The notes: generated by a model not told the origin, from the sequence alone. 64,000 nucleotides of DNA from Eucommia ulmoides (GCA_016647705.1 JAENRU010000489.1:62001-126000), one strand, 5' to 3'. Counted from the stretch's first letter, positions 21,966-34,129 are shown. Made by a program: numbers and translations.

Positions 21966-22958
21966 ATGAATCAAAGCTTCGTAGACAAATTGAGAGGTGG
22001 TGTTGCTCAGAGGAAGGCCGGTAAGCTTTTCACTCTTTTTGTTGACTATCTTCCATCCTATATGGATAATCTCTGGGTTAGGAGAATTTTTTATGGTATT
22101 GAAAAGATTAGAGATGTGTTTGTGCCTAGAAAGAAGAGATTTGGCAAGAATTATCGGTTTGGTTTAGTTAGATTTAATTCCTATGGGGAGGCTAGGAAGA
22201 CAATTATTTTTTTGAATGGGGTTTTAATTTTCGGCCATAAAATTCTGGTCAGATTTGCTGATTTTGGATTGGAGAATAGGTGTAAAGGTCCTAAGTATGG
22301 TGATTTGAGTGTTTATTCCAACCGGGACTCATTCCAAAACAATTACTTTAGATATCATAATCTTTCGGTTGGAAAATATATACGGAAAGTTAAGGAGAAA
22401 TTGAATGTTGTTGACAGCGGGGATGATGTTTTGGTACATCAAGAAAAAATTGATAGCATTAATGTTGTGGCTGGAATTGAGGGCCAAGGTATGGTTGCTC
22501 AAGACGTTTGTGGAGTTGACTGTAGAAGGGAGGGAACTTTTGTGGGCTCCCATGATAATAGTAATGCCACAAAGACTTCTAGGGTAGGTGCAAATCTTTT
22601 TTCTCCTAGGGATCAAAGAGATTTAACTAATATTATCTGTTTCAAGCCTACTAGTCATTCAAAGAAAAAGGTGAGAAAAATTAAGAAGAAATCGGATAGT
22701 TTAAGTAGTTACAATGATCTCATATGTGAAATATCGTCGTACGATAAGAAGATTATTGATTGTGCAAAAGTTATTTTGCGAAGATTGGGTATTGTGATAG
22801 AGGTCGGAAGAACTTTAGGCCTAAAGACTAATTTTATTGAAGGGAATTTTCATAAAAAGATGTTGGAAATGTGTATAAAGAGTACAAAAATATCACTTGA
22901 TTTATGCTCAACTCTTGGGATTGGTGCGGGCGTTTACATCATCTTGATGGAATTTTAG
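21966..22958 (+). CDS. LINE ORF1 protein with N-terminal RRM
   Basis: A 330-aa uninterrupted frame. Residues about 22-98 form an RNA recognition motif: RNP2-like LFTLFVDYLP and RNP1-like KNYRFGLVRF, with FVPRKKRFG between them. The middle is hydrophilic; a basic KKKVRKIKKK lies near residue 235. RRM-type ORF1 proteins are known from plant LINEs and are often annotated as SR-like splicing factors. Here the TSD and poly(A) show it is part of a retroelement. No zinc knuckle is present. The downstream sequence contains no ORF2. An open frame of this length suggests the insertion is fairly young or that the protein was under selection until recently. Confidence 0.8.
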   Translation: MNQSFVDKLRGGVAQRKAGKLFTLFVDYLPSYMDNLWVRRIFYGIEKIRDVFVPRKKRFGKNYRFGLVRFNSYGEARKTIIFLNGVLIFGHKILVRFADFGLENRCKGPKYGDLSVYSNRDSFQNNYFRYHNLSVGKYIRKVKEKLNVVDSGDDVLVHQEKIDSINVVAGIEGQGMVAQDVCGVDCRREGTFVGSHDNSNATKTSRVGANLFSPRDQRDLTNIICFKPTSHSKKKVRKIKKKSDSLSSYNDLICEISSYDKKIIDCAKVILRRLGIVIEVGRTLGLKTNFIEGNFHKKMLEMCIKSTKISLDLCSTLGIGAGVYIILMEF

Positions 22959-23437
22959 AGTTTTGGCTTGGGTTTTGTAATTCGAGAGTTTGGAGTAGGA
23001 GGGTGTCGCTAATGTATTTGGAGGAAGCTTCTCTTTTTGAATTTCGATTCGGAGTTGTTGAAATGTTGGTGGTCTGGTCAGTCCATGCCTTCTACGGGTC
23101 ACGTTGTGGAAAAGCTGCTAAACTCGTGGGAGTATATTGTTTCTTTTCATTTTGATTTATTGTAGTGTTAAATTTGTTGTATAACTATCGTGTATAGCTT
23201 TGGTGTGTAGCTTGTGGTGTTTGTTAAATACTATACTATCTTGTATTCTAAGTGTTGTAGTGTGTAGTGTTTAGGTCTATGAGCCTCGGAGTGTTCTTGT
23301 GAACTGTAGCTCGTGGATGAGCCATTGTTGAAGTTCAGGCTCTTTTTGGTTTTGATTGTAATTGACCGAGAGATCTTTCGGGTTACATGTCCATTTTGAC
23401 GTGTTGTAAGGAAAACCCTTTCCCTTATTATTATTAA

Positions 23438-23667
23438 GGGTTAATTACACTTTACCTCTCTGTGGTTTGACCAATTTGCACTTACCCCCCTGTGGTTTGA
23501 AAATCGTCACTTACCCCCTTGTGGTCAAATTTTTGGTGCACTTACCCCCTACATCAGGGGGTAAGTGGTTTAAAATCTGCCCACACGGGAGGTAAGTGGA
23601 GATTTTCAAACTACAGGGGGGTAAAGTGAAATTAGCCAAACTACAGGGGATAAAGTGTAATTAACCC
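23438..23667. mobile_element. Mutator-like MITE (GGGTTAATTAC family) in half-LINE 1
   Basis: Terminal inverted repeats GGGTTAATTACACTTTA / AAAGTGTAATTAACCC. The exact 9-bp repeat TATTATTAA flanks it at 23429-23437 and 23668-23676. A 9-bp TSD is the mark of the Mutator superfamily. The interior is made of repeated GTGGTTTG and CTTACCCCC phrases, giving inner hairpins. Related copies: 23861-24083, about 30427-30651, 37472-37694 and 38608-39040. Confidence 0.88.
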
Positions 23668-23694
23668 TATTATTAATATATTTTGGCTTACCCG

Positions 23695-23738
<44 letters not shown>

Positions 23739-23739
23739 C

Positions 23740-24161
23740 CAGCCATAACCATTCTGTTATGTTTTTGGTATCAAGCAAATCAAGGCTTAAAGCTCTAAAC
23801 TTGCAGCGTCTATCAATACACTCTGGGCAGAAACAAATGACACTGATTAATAAAAACAAAGGGTTAATTGCAATTTATCCCATTGTAGTTTGCACCTTTT
23901 GCACTTTGTCCCGCTATAGTTTGAATGTCAACACTTTGCCCCCCGTGATCTTGGACTAAACTGGAACGGCAACTCCGTTAATGGAAAATATAAAATGTCA
24001 ATTTTACCCTTTTTTAATTATTAATACTAATTCGAGGGAAAATCCAAATGGTCCAAACATAGGGGGTAAAGTGCAATTAACCACCATTCTCTCTTTCTCT
24101 CCCCACCACCACCACTTTCATCCACCATGTCACCACCACCATGCTGGCCACCCTCAACCAG

Positions 24162-24197
<36 letters not shown>

Positions 24198-26001
24198 GCT
24201 AAAAATAAAAAAAATAAAAACAAGAAAGAGATTAGGAAAGCGAAAAATGAATGGGGGAGGCTCCAATTCGCCTTCGATTCAAACCATCATGGCTGCAACA
24301 AGCGGTTGCCATTCTTGAGAATCTCTCATCCTCGCAGACCTTCTGTGTTGCCTTGCCAACCTGCGACTCAGTTTGGATCCTGAATACCTTTGTTAGAAAA
24401 AAATTGTCACCGCCTCATACAATACGTTTGGATCGAGGAATAGGGGCCAGTTTGGTTAGAGAGAGAGAGAGAGAGAGAGAGGCATTTACAGCCATCCATG
24501 AGAACTATATACCGTTTAGTGTGTGTATGTATGAAAGAATAAGGGTTGTTGGTTTTCTAATCGACCTTAACTTGAAATCACCGGCGACGGTTGGGTGGAC
24601 GGAGAGGGGCAACCACCCTTTGAAACCTCAAGTCTCTCCGTGCTTGGCCCTAGCCTCATTCTTAAACTAATGAGATTTTTTGGGTTAGTTACACTTTGCA
24701 CCCCTGTAGTTTGACCTAATTTACACTTTGCACTGCTGTAGTTTGACCTAATTGCATAAGGTTAAAATTACGTTTTTACCCTTAAAAATAAAGCATGTGC
24801 AAGTCGCATGCGAAAATCCTTCGAAGTTAACCACTATTTGCCCTTGAATTTATGAAATGGATTGAGCCCATCCATAACCACCTAAACATCAACATTTTGA
24901 ATTAGTTTAATTTCAAAAAAAAAAAAAAAAAAATGATCAATCAACTTATCGAGCTAGAAGTACAAAAGAAAATTTTCATATAAAAAGCGAAAAAGTTGAA
25001 TTTAACAGGAAAAATAATTAAAAAAAAAAAAAAAAAAAAGTTCAATTTATGAAAAGGGTTAATCTAATCCATAACCACACAAAAATCAACAATTTGCAAG
25101 TACTATTCAAATAGATTTGAGCTAATCCATGACCACATCAAAATCAACTATTTTTTTTTTTTTTTAGCAAAATCACATCATCCACAAATCTACGAGATCT
25201 ACAACAAAATCATCTATTTAAAAAAAAAAAAAGTCGATTTTGTCTCTCATTTTTCTATTTTAAGCAAATAATATTAGAAAAAATAATTTTCCTTTCACAA
25301 TTGATTAAAATATTATCCTTTCATTTTCTTTTTTCCTTTTCTATTTCAATCATTACAACCAAACATACTCTTAGGGTACGTTGTTTTCATCCAATTTTCT
25401 TTTCTTCCCATTTTTCATCCAACCAACAAGATTTTTTTTTTTTTTTCATTTTCTATTTCATTTTTTTTTTCCATCTATTTTTCACTAACCAAATGCACCC
25501 TAAGAAAAAAATAAAATAAATGAAATAATTAATTTTCATATTTTATCTTTGTATATTATAAAAAGAAAATATAGATTCTATTATTAAAAATATAATTATA
25601 ATTTTATCTTTGTCAAATCGAAGTATAGAGCTTGCTCACCAAGCAAAAATAAATAAAATAATAATATAAGAGTAGTCTTGTCGACCCAACATCTGCATGG
25701 ATTAAAAATAATAATAATAATAATAATAATAGTCGTCTTGTCGACCCAACGTCTGCATGGATTAAAAATAATAATAATAATAATAATAGTAGTAGTCGTC
25801 GTCTTGTCGACCCAACGTCTGCATGGATTAAAAATAATAATAATAATAATAATAGTAGTAGTAGTCGTCTTGTCGACCCAACGTCTGCATGGATTAAAAA
25901 GTCGTCACACGTGACGTCACAAGGAAAGGGAGTTTTTGGACCGTATTGTGGAGGCGATATTTGACCCGAAAATTGTTAAAAAGTAATTATAATATTATAA
26001 T
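23740..26001 (+). repeat. GLP2 downstream spacer block
   Basis: Collinear with the GLP1 and GLP3 downstream blocks. It contains a MITE of the GGGTTAATT family at about 23861-24083, a CT-rich run at 24163-24193, the exon-like frame from 24247 (MNGGGSNSPSIQT) and a GAGAGA run at about 24460-24481. At about 24676-24840 it has GTTAGTTACACTTTGCACCC text and the empty site of the CACTA insertion (near 24776). Beyond 24.9 kb the DNA is A- and T-rich without a gene. Confidence 0.7.
25673..25912. repeat. Four-fold tandem repeat with (AAT)n cores
   Basis: The unit GTCGACCCAACGTCTGCATG plus GATTAAAAA and (AAT)n occurs four times at a spacing of about 60-66 bp. The parallel region at 19.1 kb has one copy. 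The long frame through it (poly-Ile and poly-Val) is an artefact of the repeat. Confidence 0.9.
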
Positions 26002-26170
26002 TTATTTATTTTTATACCAATGATTGTCCTATATTTGAGATTAATCTAGTTCGGAATTCTGTGATTATCTCTTTTAACAAGTATTTTTCCGCATGTTCAA
26101 ACTTCTGACCTTACAGAGACTTTTAATTGTTTTAGTTCGTACCTTTCTTCTTGAGTCACACTATGTTAGT
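26002..26170 (-). mobile_element. tRNA-derived SINE in GLP3 upstream region, diverged
   Basis: Collinear with the SINEs at 15.3, 19.2, 55.5 and 63.1 kb and at the same site, before TATAATTAATAAA. The most diverged copy; the A and B boxes are poor. Confidence 0.65.
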
Positions 26171-26442
26171 ATAATTTTATAATTAATAAATTTACTAATT
26201 ATACATATAAATATTATAACATATATATTTATAATAGAATTTATAAATTTATTTTAATAAATTTTATAATTTTATCGGAACATAAGTATAATCATTATAA
26301 ATATATCATTTTATAACACATAATTATAACCATTATAATTAATGGTTAATCAGAACATATAATTATATCCATTATAAATATATTATAACCATTATTAGAT
26401 CACATAATTATAACTATTATAAATATATTAATAATAATAATT

Positions 26443-29132
26443 GGCATTTTATTATTTAGTCATTTGTTGAATAGTTGCTTAGGATTCAAACTTGGGGACC
26501 ACTTTTCTTCATCCACAAAATGTTTAGGGAAAAATCCCTACATTTTGTCCACTTTGTTTAACAATATTTACGAATCTGTTATTTTATCCTATGTAACAAG
26601 ACAAAATTAGACAATAGTGAGTAAACTGTTCAGGCATTATATTACGAAAATACATTTTGAATTCACGTTAAACGTTGCTGAATCCTTTTTTTTTTTTTTT
26701 TTTGCACGTTAACGTTAATACATTTTTCATATTTTTTTGTGTTTTTCATATTGTCACATATTTCCTCATCTGTTTATGTGCGTTTAAAATTAACGCATGT
26801 TTTGTCATCGGGCTGTAAGTTTTAATATTAACGTATTTTATTTTTTAGGGATTTTGTGTGTTAACGTATTTTGCTTGAATATTTACGTTAATGTTCTATC
26901 ACATACTTTTGTCTTGTGCACGTTAACGTTAACTACCATATGTGGTATTTTATCCTTTAACCTGAATGTGTGCTTGAGTTGAGTTTGCGTTAACATTAAT
27001 ACACATTTTTCCTGAGAGTCTCATGTGTTAATATTAACATGTTAAGTATTGTCCAGAAAAACATGCGTGCAAAAATTGAAAATTGATGTGCATTAACGTT
27101 AACTGGCATATGTAGTATTTTGTCCTTTCGAGTTGATTGTGTCTTAAGATTGAGTTTGTGTTAACGTTAATGTACATTTTGTTATCTCTCTGTATGTTAA
27201 CGTTAACGTATTTAATTTTGTCCAGAAAACATCTGTGGAAAAAATCACGTAAACACACCAACGTTAAACGTAAAATTTCCAATTCAAATATGAAAAATCT
27301 CAAATCAAATATGAAAATTCCCTAAAAAAATCAAGAATCAAATAGACCCTAAGAAAATTTTCAATTCAGATCTGAATGTGTGTTTGGGTTGTATTTGCGT
27401 TAACGTTAATGCACATTTTTTGTAGGTCTCTTTTGTGTTAACGTTAATACATTCACGTTGTCTCGGAAAAATATATGTGAAAAAAATCACACACCACTAC
27501 TAACGTTAACGTAAAAATATGAACGATCCATCTACCTCCATTACAGTTTTGAACGTGTGTTTGGGTCATGTTTGCGTTAACATTAATGCACATTTTTTGG
27601 GGAGGTCTCTTCTGTGTTAACATTAACACATTCACGTTGTTCTAGAAAAACATATGTAAAAAAAATCACACACCATCACTAAAGCTAACATAAAAAAAAA
27701 AAATAAACACTCCATCCACCTCCACGACAAATCGAGTAAAAATAACACAACCCACTAACGTTAACATTAAATTTGGCTGGTGGTCGGCAGTGGTTGCCGG
27801 ATTTGGTTAGTGGTGGCAGATGCATAGTTGTCCGAATAAAAAACGAACATCACCACCGCCAAACAACACCGCCGAAAACGAACATCAACACCGCCCAATA
27901 ACACCACCAAAATGAACAATACCGCCGAATCGAACATCAAAACCAGAGAAAAAAAAAAGAAGCATGAATCGCTTCGATGGGGGAGGACCGGATCTGATTG
28001 GTGGCCAGCGGTGGTTGTCGGATCTGACTAGTGCTGGTCAATGGTTGTTCGAATTGAAAATGAACATCACCACCACCGAAGAACACCACCAAAACGAACA
28101 ACACCTTCGAAACGAAACATCAAAACCAAAAAAAAAAAAAAAAAAAAAAACCATGAACTGCAGAGAGAGAGAGTGGGGGAGGTTTGGATCTGGCTGGTGG
28201 CCGGCGGTGGTTTCCGGATCTGGCTAGTGGTGGTCGACGGGTGCCGGATCTGGATGGTGATGGCGTTCAGTGGTCGGATTTGGTTGAGGTAGCTTCGGTG
28301 GTCGGAATTGTTGGAGAAGACGAGTTCTGGCCGGATCTGGTGGAGAAGATGGTGGTCGGATCTAGTAGACAAGACGGTGGCTTCTTGGTCTCCACACCAG
28401 CACCTTCTTCATCGGCGTCCCAATGGGGCTCAAGAACCGGGGCAATATGAACGACGTCGGCGTCCACGATTTTGGCTCCTTCGACGTCGACGTCAACCTC
28501 GACAACCTCTCTCTATACCCTAGTTCTCTCTCTTTCTAAAGATCTGGGTACGACGTGAAACCAGAGCTTGCGATCGGGGGTTCTCACCGTGCCTCGCTCT
28601 CTATTCTCTTCTCCACGTCAATGTATTTCGAGAATATGTCGTCGTCGGACCCAAATTTGATGTCGTTATTAGCCACAAACGACGGGTTCAGGGGTCTACG
28701 ACGCCGCCATCTCGATCCCTTACCGTGGCCCGCCAGTGGTGGAACCCTTGGAAAGGAGTGAAGCAATTCTTCATCAGCGGTGGCGGAGGGAGGTGGGTTT
28801 TCGAACGAGGGAAAAGGGGCAGTGGGGGTGGAAAACCTCTATAGGTCGGACAAGAGAGTCGGTACGAGGAGAAAGAGAGATGTTAGAGTGTGAGGGATGA
28901 GGGCATTGTTAATGTTTGGACCTCCTGATATCTAGAGAGAGAGAGCGAGACGTTAGAGTGAGAGTGAGAGAGAAGGGTATATGTGTCTTTCCATATCCTA
29001 TTTTGTCTACCCAAAAATCAAAAACTTAATTGTGGTCTGAATTATAATTGTGGTTTGAATTATGATTGAATAGTTAGAAAATGTCTTTTTTCTCAATGAT
29101 CCCTCTAATAGGGATTAAATAATAAAAAACTC
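26443..29132. mobile_element. Mutator-like element inserted in the GLP3 promoter
   Basis: Flanked by the exact 9-bp repeat ATAATAATT at 26434-26442 and 29133-29141. Ends: left GGCATTTTATTATTTAGTC, right (reverse complement) GAGTTTTTTATTATTTAATC, so short TIRs. It splits the promoter block that is continuous before GLP1 and GLP4. From about 26.69 to 27.77 kb the palindrome GTTAACGTTAA and close variants occur some 15 times, like subterminal transposase sites. From 27.77 to 28.9 kb the base composition is much richer in G+C, with TGGTGGTCGG phrases and several short frames, possibly captured host DNA (not identified). No transposase is present, so it is non-autonomous. Confidence 0.8.
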
Positions 29133-29420
29133 ATAATAATTTTATTAAATAAAATTATAAAATTTATATATATAAGAAAATATTTAATTTTAAATTATTT
29201 TCCTAATAACTGCTACTTTGGAAAACTAAATCAGAGAAAATGTCAAATATTGTTTCTTGTAGTGGTTTGAAAGATGGTGGATCAGGACAATTTTTTTTCT
29301 TCTTAAAAAATACTGGTTTACCTATGGAAACAGCCTCAGCCTCGTGTTCTCATTGCTTGTAACACAAGCCATGCGCTCACTCACTGTTCTGTATAAACCT
29401 ATCCAACCCACCCAGGACAC

Positions 29421-30117
29421 ATGAAATCAGCAAATCGAATCCAGATCGGTTTTTCTTCTTCATTTGTTTCCTCGTGTTCTCCTCCTCCAATGCAGCTGTT
29501 CAAGACTTTTGTGTGGGTTACCTAGAACTCCCTGATGGCAGCTGTTCAAGACTTTTGTGTGGGTTACCTAGAACTCCCTGATGGCCTTGCAGGAGGTTAC
29601 TCCTGCAAGAGCCCTGCTAAAGTCACAGTGGACGACTTTGTGTTTTCGGGGCTAGCCGTGGCCAGAAACACTTAACATCGCAAAAGCCGCTGCGACTCCG
29701 GCATTTTCCGCTCAATTTCCAGGGTTGGACGGCCTGGGCCTCTCCATGGCGGGGTTGGACCTGGCCCCCGGCGGAGTGATTCCAATGCACACACACCATG
29801 GTGTCTCCGAAGTGATTCTAGTGATTCAGGGCTCCATTACTACTGGTTTCATCTCCTCTGCCGACGTCGTTTATATGAAAACACTGAAGAAGGGTGAAAT
29901 TGTGATATTTCCTCAGGGTTTGTTGCATTTTCAAGCAAATGAAGGTCGCAGACCGGTTCGTGCCTTTGTGAATTTGAACAGCCCAAGCCCTGGCATCCAA
30001 GTCCTTGCTTCTTCATTGTTGGGAGACAACTTGCCATCCAAATACGTGGAGGCAACCACATTCATTGATGCTGCTGAGGTGAAGAAACTCAAGGCTGTTT
30101 TCGGAGGCACCAGCTAA
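29421..30117 (+). pseudogene. GLP3: germin-like pseudogene, start lost
   Basis: Relative to GLP2 a short deletion joins AATCCAGATC directly to GGTTTTTCTTC and removes the start codon. A 46-bp segment from GCAGCTGTTC to CCCTGATG is tandemly doubled at about 29491-29582, changing the frame. Two bases are missing at about 29672 (AACACTTAACATC), creating a TAA. From 29725 to the stop at 30117 a clean 130-codon frame remains, with both germin boxes intact ([11 protein letters not shown]...[18 protein letters not shown]), ending AVFGGTS. The first half is dead. The second half looks as if it decayed late. Its promoter block is also split by the Mutator-like element. Confidence 0.93.
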
Positions 30118-31307
30118 GTCTGCCTTCGCCAACAATATAGTATCTAAACATGCAAAATAACGATATGTATCAACAACAAATCTCGTATCACACATTCTTA
30201 TGATATATTATATAACATACATATGCTCGGTCTAAAATGTATTAAAACTATATACACCAATATACTGGGCCAACCATACGGATTCAGATTCAAAAATAAC
30301 GCGGATTCAGCCATAGCCATTCTGCTATGTTTTTGGTATCAAGCAAAGCAAGGCTTAAAGCTCGAAACTTGCAGCATCTATCGATACACTGTGGGCAGAA
30401 ATAAATGACACTAATTAATAAAATAAGAGTTAATTGCACTTTACCCCCTTATGATTTGCACTTTTTGTACTTTGTCCCCCTATGGTTTGGACGTCAACAC
30501 TTTGCCCCCCTATGGTCTTGGACTAAATTGCAACGGTAACTCCGTTAATGGAAAATATAAAATGTCGATTTTACCCTTTTTTAATTATTAATACTTATTC
30601 AAGGGAGAATCCAAAAGGTCCAAACCATAGGGGATAAAGTGCAATTAACCACCAGTCTCTCTCCTCACCACCACCATGTCACCACCACCACGCCGACAAC
30701 CCTCAACCACCCCCCGTTTCTCTCTCTCTCTCTCTCTTAAAGCTGAAAATAAAAAAAGTAAAGCAAGAAAGAGATTACTAAAGCGAAAATGAATGGGGGA
30801 GGCTCTGATTCGCCTTTGATTCAAACCGCCACGACTGCAACAAATGGTTGCCATGTGAGAGAATCTCTCATCCTCGCAGACCTTTTGAGTTGCCTTGCCA
30901 AGCTGAGGTTCAATTCGGATCCTGAATATCCTTTTTAAAAAAAAAATCATCACCGCCTCATACAATACGTTTGGATCGAGGAATAAGGGCCCGTTTGGTT
31001 AGAGAGAGAGAGAGGTATTTACAGCCATCCATGAGAACTATATATCGTTTAGTGTGTATATGTATGAAAAAATAAGGGTTGTTACTTTTCTAATCGGCGT
31101 TAGGTTGAAATCACCAGCGACAATTAGGCGGACAGAGAGGGGCAACCACACATTGAAACCTCCCGTCTCTCCGTGCTTAGCCGCTGCCTCATTCTTAAAC
31201 TAATGAGATTTTTTGAGTTAGTTACATTTTGCACCCCTGTAGTTTGACCTAATTTATACTTTGCACCACTGTAGTTTAACCTAATTGCATAAGGGTAAAA
31301 TTATGTT
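30118..31307 (+). repeat. GLP3 downstream spacer block, left of the CACTA element
   Basis: Collinear with 23.74-24.78 kb. It holds a GTTAATTGCACTTTA MITE copy (about 30427-30651), CT-rich DNA, the exon-like frame from 30789 (MNGGGSDSPLIQT, LILADLLSCLAKLR) and a GAGAGAGA run near 31001. No host gene is seen. Confidence 0.7.
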
Positions 31308-32529
31308 CACTACACCAAAATTGGTTTATCGAGACACGAAAAAGTATCGCGATAGAACCGCTATTATGACACTTGGACTTTTTGGGACATTTGGATTGGT
31401 GCCCTATAGGTAGCTACCCCAATAGGTCATAAGGACATTATATATTGCCCTTTTGTTTGAACTTGTTAAAGCAATAATAAGTGTCATATAAGATAATTAT
31501 TAAGACATTATATATTGCCTCTATAACATTTTATATTTTTTAAATTATATATATTAAAACACTACAAAGTGTTGTGAAAAATCTCTATTAAGACACAAGA
31601 ATGTGTCACGAAATTGTAAAAAAAAACCAACATTTAAGCACAATTTTTACTGTCCCAAAAAGTATCTAAATTATTTTAAAATATCAAATTTCTCTAAATC
31701 CAAACAATAAAAACTAAAAATTCCTCACAAAACAAAATACATAAAGAAGTTAAAATTTTGCATTAAAAGGAAAGAATTAAAAACCTCGGAGATACATAAA
31801 ATGGAAAAAATCAACCTAACTAAAGAAAACCATCCTCTAACAATGAGGAAGGAATCATAAAGCATTACTCATTAACCAAAAAATAATGTCTTCATCGATA
31901 CATTCAATCTTTATCCAAAGAAATCTATATAAACAAAACATATACATAAAGAATCAATAAGTCGTAACTCTTAATAATATTTAACAAAATTCTTAATATT
32001 CAAAACAAACATACCAAAAACAATGGTCATGCAATAGGTACTCTAAAGGCTTGAGGAAAGGCAACCCAAATAAACCATACGTCAATCACAACCAATAAAC
32101 CCAGAAACCTAAACCATGATTGATTTCCTTGCTTGGAATTAAGAACATACCGGAGTAGAATTAAACACTATTCAATCAAATGGATCATCTGTCTCCATTT
32201 TGTTATTTTTTATTTTTTATTTTTATTTTTTTTTTTGGGGGGGGGGGGTTGTTCTTTTCCCCTTTTCTCCTATTGTCTGATTTTTTTATTTTTTTTCTTT
32301 TGAGAAATTTACCTCATCTGAATATGCTAGTAACTTGTTTATATGTATTATTCATGACGTAGTGAACAAGCAATTCGCAATTTAACCACCACCCACAGTA
32401 TCAAAATGGACAATAAATTGTAGGAGTCTCTAACAAATAAAGGTTATATTCACTTTTTCCTATTTGATATCAGAGTTATGCATTGGTAATGTCAACGGTA
32501 TTTACATGTCCACAAATAATGTAATATAC

Positions 32530-32836
32530 CTGCTTGGTATCATCCCTAAACTTCTCCTTACCAACAACCATTCCAACCAAACTAATACATTCCATGGCTT
32601 TGGCATGGAATATTCAGTTAGACTTGTCAGTTGCATTCACCAAAATAACTTTCAAATAGGGCATAACAGCATCATAGTACTTTTGGAAGTGCTCCTATAT
32701 ATACAATAACAATTTAGGTCAGGCCATCCATAACAAACACAAAATGTCAAAATTATAAAATGACAATCAAAGAATATACCTGAGAAGCATAACAATTGAC
32801 GCTAACGCAGTCATGGCCCCTTCCTTTACCATTTGT
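32530..32836 (-). pseudogene. IPO5: Captured importin-5 (importin beta-3) exons
   Basis: Two exons on the minus strand with an 85-nt GT-AG intron. The first (about 32836-32780) reads MVKEGAMTALAS and loses frame by one missing base before its end. The second (32694-32530) reads EHFQKYYDAVMPYLKVILVN, then ATDKSN, a TGA stop, and AKAMECISLVGMVVGKEKF, ending before GTATATT. This is HEAT-repeat sequence of the nuclear import receptor importin-5/IMB3, recognised from memory. The intron shows it was captured from genomic DNA. The stop and deletion show it is dead. It lies inside the CACTA element in the same orientation as the fibrillarin exons. Confidence 0.88.
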
Positions 32837-33370
32837 TTGCCGTTTTGTACACCAAAGAGATGTGTTCAACCTAAGATACATTGGATTTGCTCCTGGGATC
32901 AATTGGTTAATTAAACCCACGGAATCCTTAAAAAGAATGTGTCTGCATAGAGAGAGAGATAAGGAGAGAAAAGAGACAAATGATACTATTTTTATGAGCA
33001 TCTTATTGTAGAACATAATAGGAAAAATATTGAATCAAGACCCATGAGAGATGGGAACAAAAAAATAAACATACATAAAAGAGAAGCTAGAATGTGAGGG
33101 GGTTAAACGGACAAGAGATATGTTGAACTATGACTAGATGCTTCAATGAAAATATAGGAAACATATAGCTCACGTTTTTTTTTTTATTAATTACCAGATT
33201 TTTGAAGACTATGTTTCAAAGAATTTCACCTAAAAAACAACTTCGTTTTTTTTTATTAATTACCAGATTTTTGAAGACTATGTTTCAAAGAATTTCACCT
33301 AAAAAACAACTTCGTTTCTTCAAAAAACCCTTGCTCAAGCTTTTTCAAGAAAACTATAAGAAAAACCAAC

Positions 33371-34114
33371 AGAGAATATCACATCCACCATGCCAACAAG
33401 CATATGGTATTTGGAGGGGTGTCTAGCATCCTCAATAATGAGGATTACATTTGTTCTCTTCTTTGCCATGTTCATTAAATCTCTACCACTTCTACGAGAA
33501 AACTCAATAGCATGCACCACTCTAGTCTACATAAAACAAATTATCATGAATTAAAAAACCAAATCTAAGAATAATCAACGATTTCTTCAGGGTATTGTTT
33601 TCTACTTACCAACCCAACAAGGTCAGACACATGAGAGGCAGTAGTTCCTGAAGCAACTCCAAGGTAAAGGACTCGTCCACCAGGTTTCTAAATCACATAG
33701 AAATTCATAAAATCAATAGCTGAATTGTATACTTGTATAGAACTTCAAAAACATATTGTGTATGTGTGTGTGTGTATCAAAATACTATCTTACAATCCAG
33801 ATATTATCAACTCCAGCAATAAGGGCAGCCGCAAGCTTGGGACCGAAAGGATTCCAGATCCTGTACTCAGCCTTTGTTCCATCTTCACTCTGTAAGGAAG
33901 ATGTTATGTTCATCAGTATAACTTTTATGCACTAAACAGGAAATTAAATCATCAAAGCAATTAATAATGAGAAAATTGATCGCACTATCACCGCCTCTTA
34001 CACCTCCGCCGCACTTCATCTCACTGTCGCCACCTCTTCCACCGCCGCATCTACCACCTCTTCCGCCTCTCCTTCCATTGCCTCTACCACCTCGGAATCC
34101 AACGCCGCCACAGC
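33371..34114 (-). pseudogene. FIB: Captured fibrillarin gene fragment, four exons
   Basis: Minus-strand exons: about 34114-33990, Gly/Arg-rich (GFRGGRGNGRRGGRGGR), the GAR domain; 33889-33794, [20 protein letters not shown]; 33687-33610, [20 protein letters not shown], the SAM-binding motif; 33526-33371, [20 protein letters not shown], ending VDVIFS. Introns keep GT and AG ends. Fibrillarin is the nucleolar box C/D snoRNP 2'-O-methyltransferase; the methylase C-terminus is missing here. Coding exons look little damaged, though the junction before AIEFSRR reads TRVVH where GVVY is usual. It sits inside a CACTA element, so it is a gene capture and not the host gene. Whether it is transcribed is unknown. 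Confidence 0.9.
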
Positions 34115-34129
34115 CTGCAAAAAGATACA

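Larger units (their letters stand above)
21350..23739 (+). mobile_element. ORF1-only LINE (half-LINE 1), with target-site duplication
   Basis: The 15-bp repeat CAGCCATAACCATTC lies at 21335-21349 and 23740-23754. A poly(A) run lies at about 23695-23731. The paralogous site near 30310 has the target once. Between the repeats are a leader, one RRM-containing ORF1 and a 3' UTR. No endonuclease or reverse transcriptase is present. A 230-bp MITE is nested at 23438-23667. The element is thus complete in structure yet lacks ORF2, so it would depend on another LINE for mobility. Confidence 0.85.

Noticed and set aside
21966-22958. A host SR-type splicing factor
   Set aside because: The RRM is real, but the 15-bp TSD, poly(A) and empty site place the frame inside a retroelement.
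25678-25914. Frame rich in Ile and Val (MSTQHLHGLK...)
   Set aside because: Translation of (AAT)n cores in a four-fold tandem repeat.
27964-28761. A host gene in the G+C-rich part of the Mutator-like element
   Set aside because: Short overlapping frames with GGT/GGA phrases and no recognised domain. At most captured DNA; not called as a gene.
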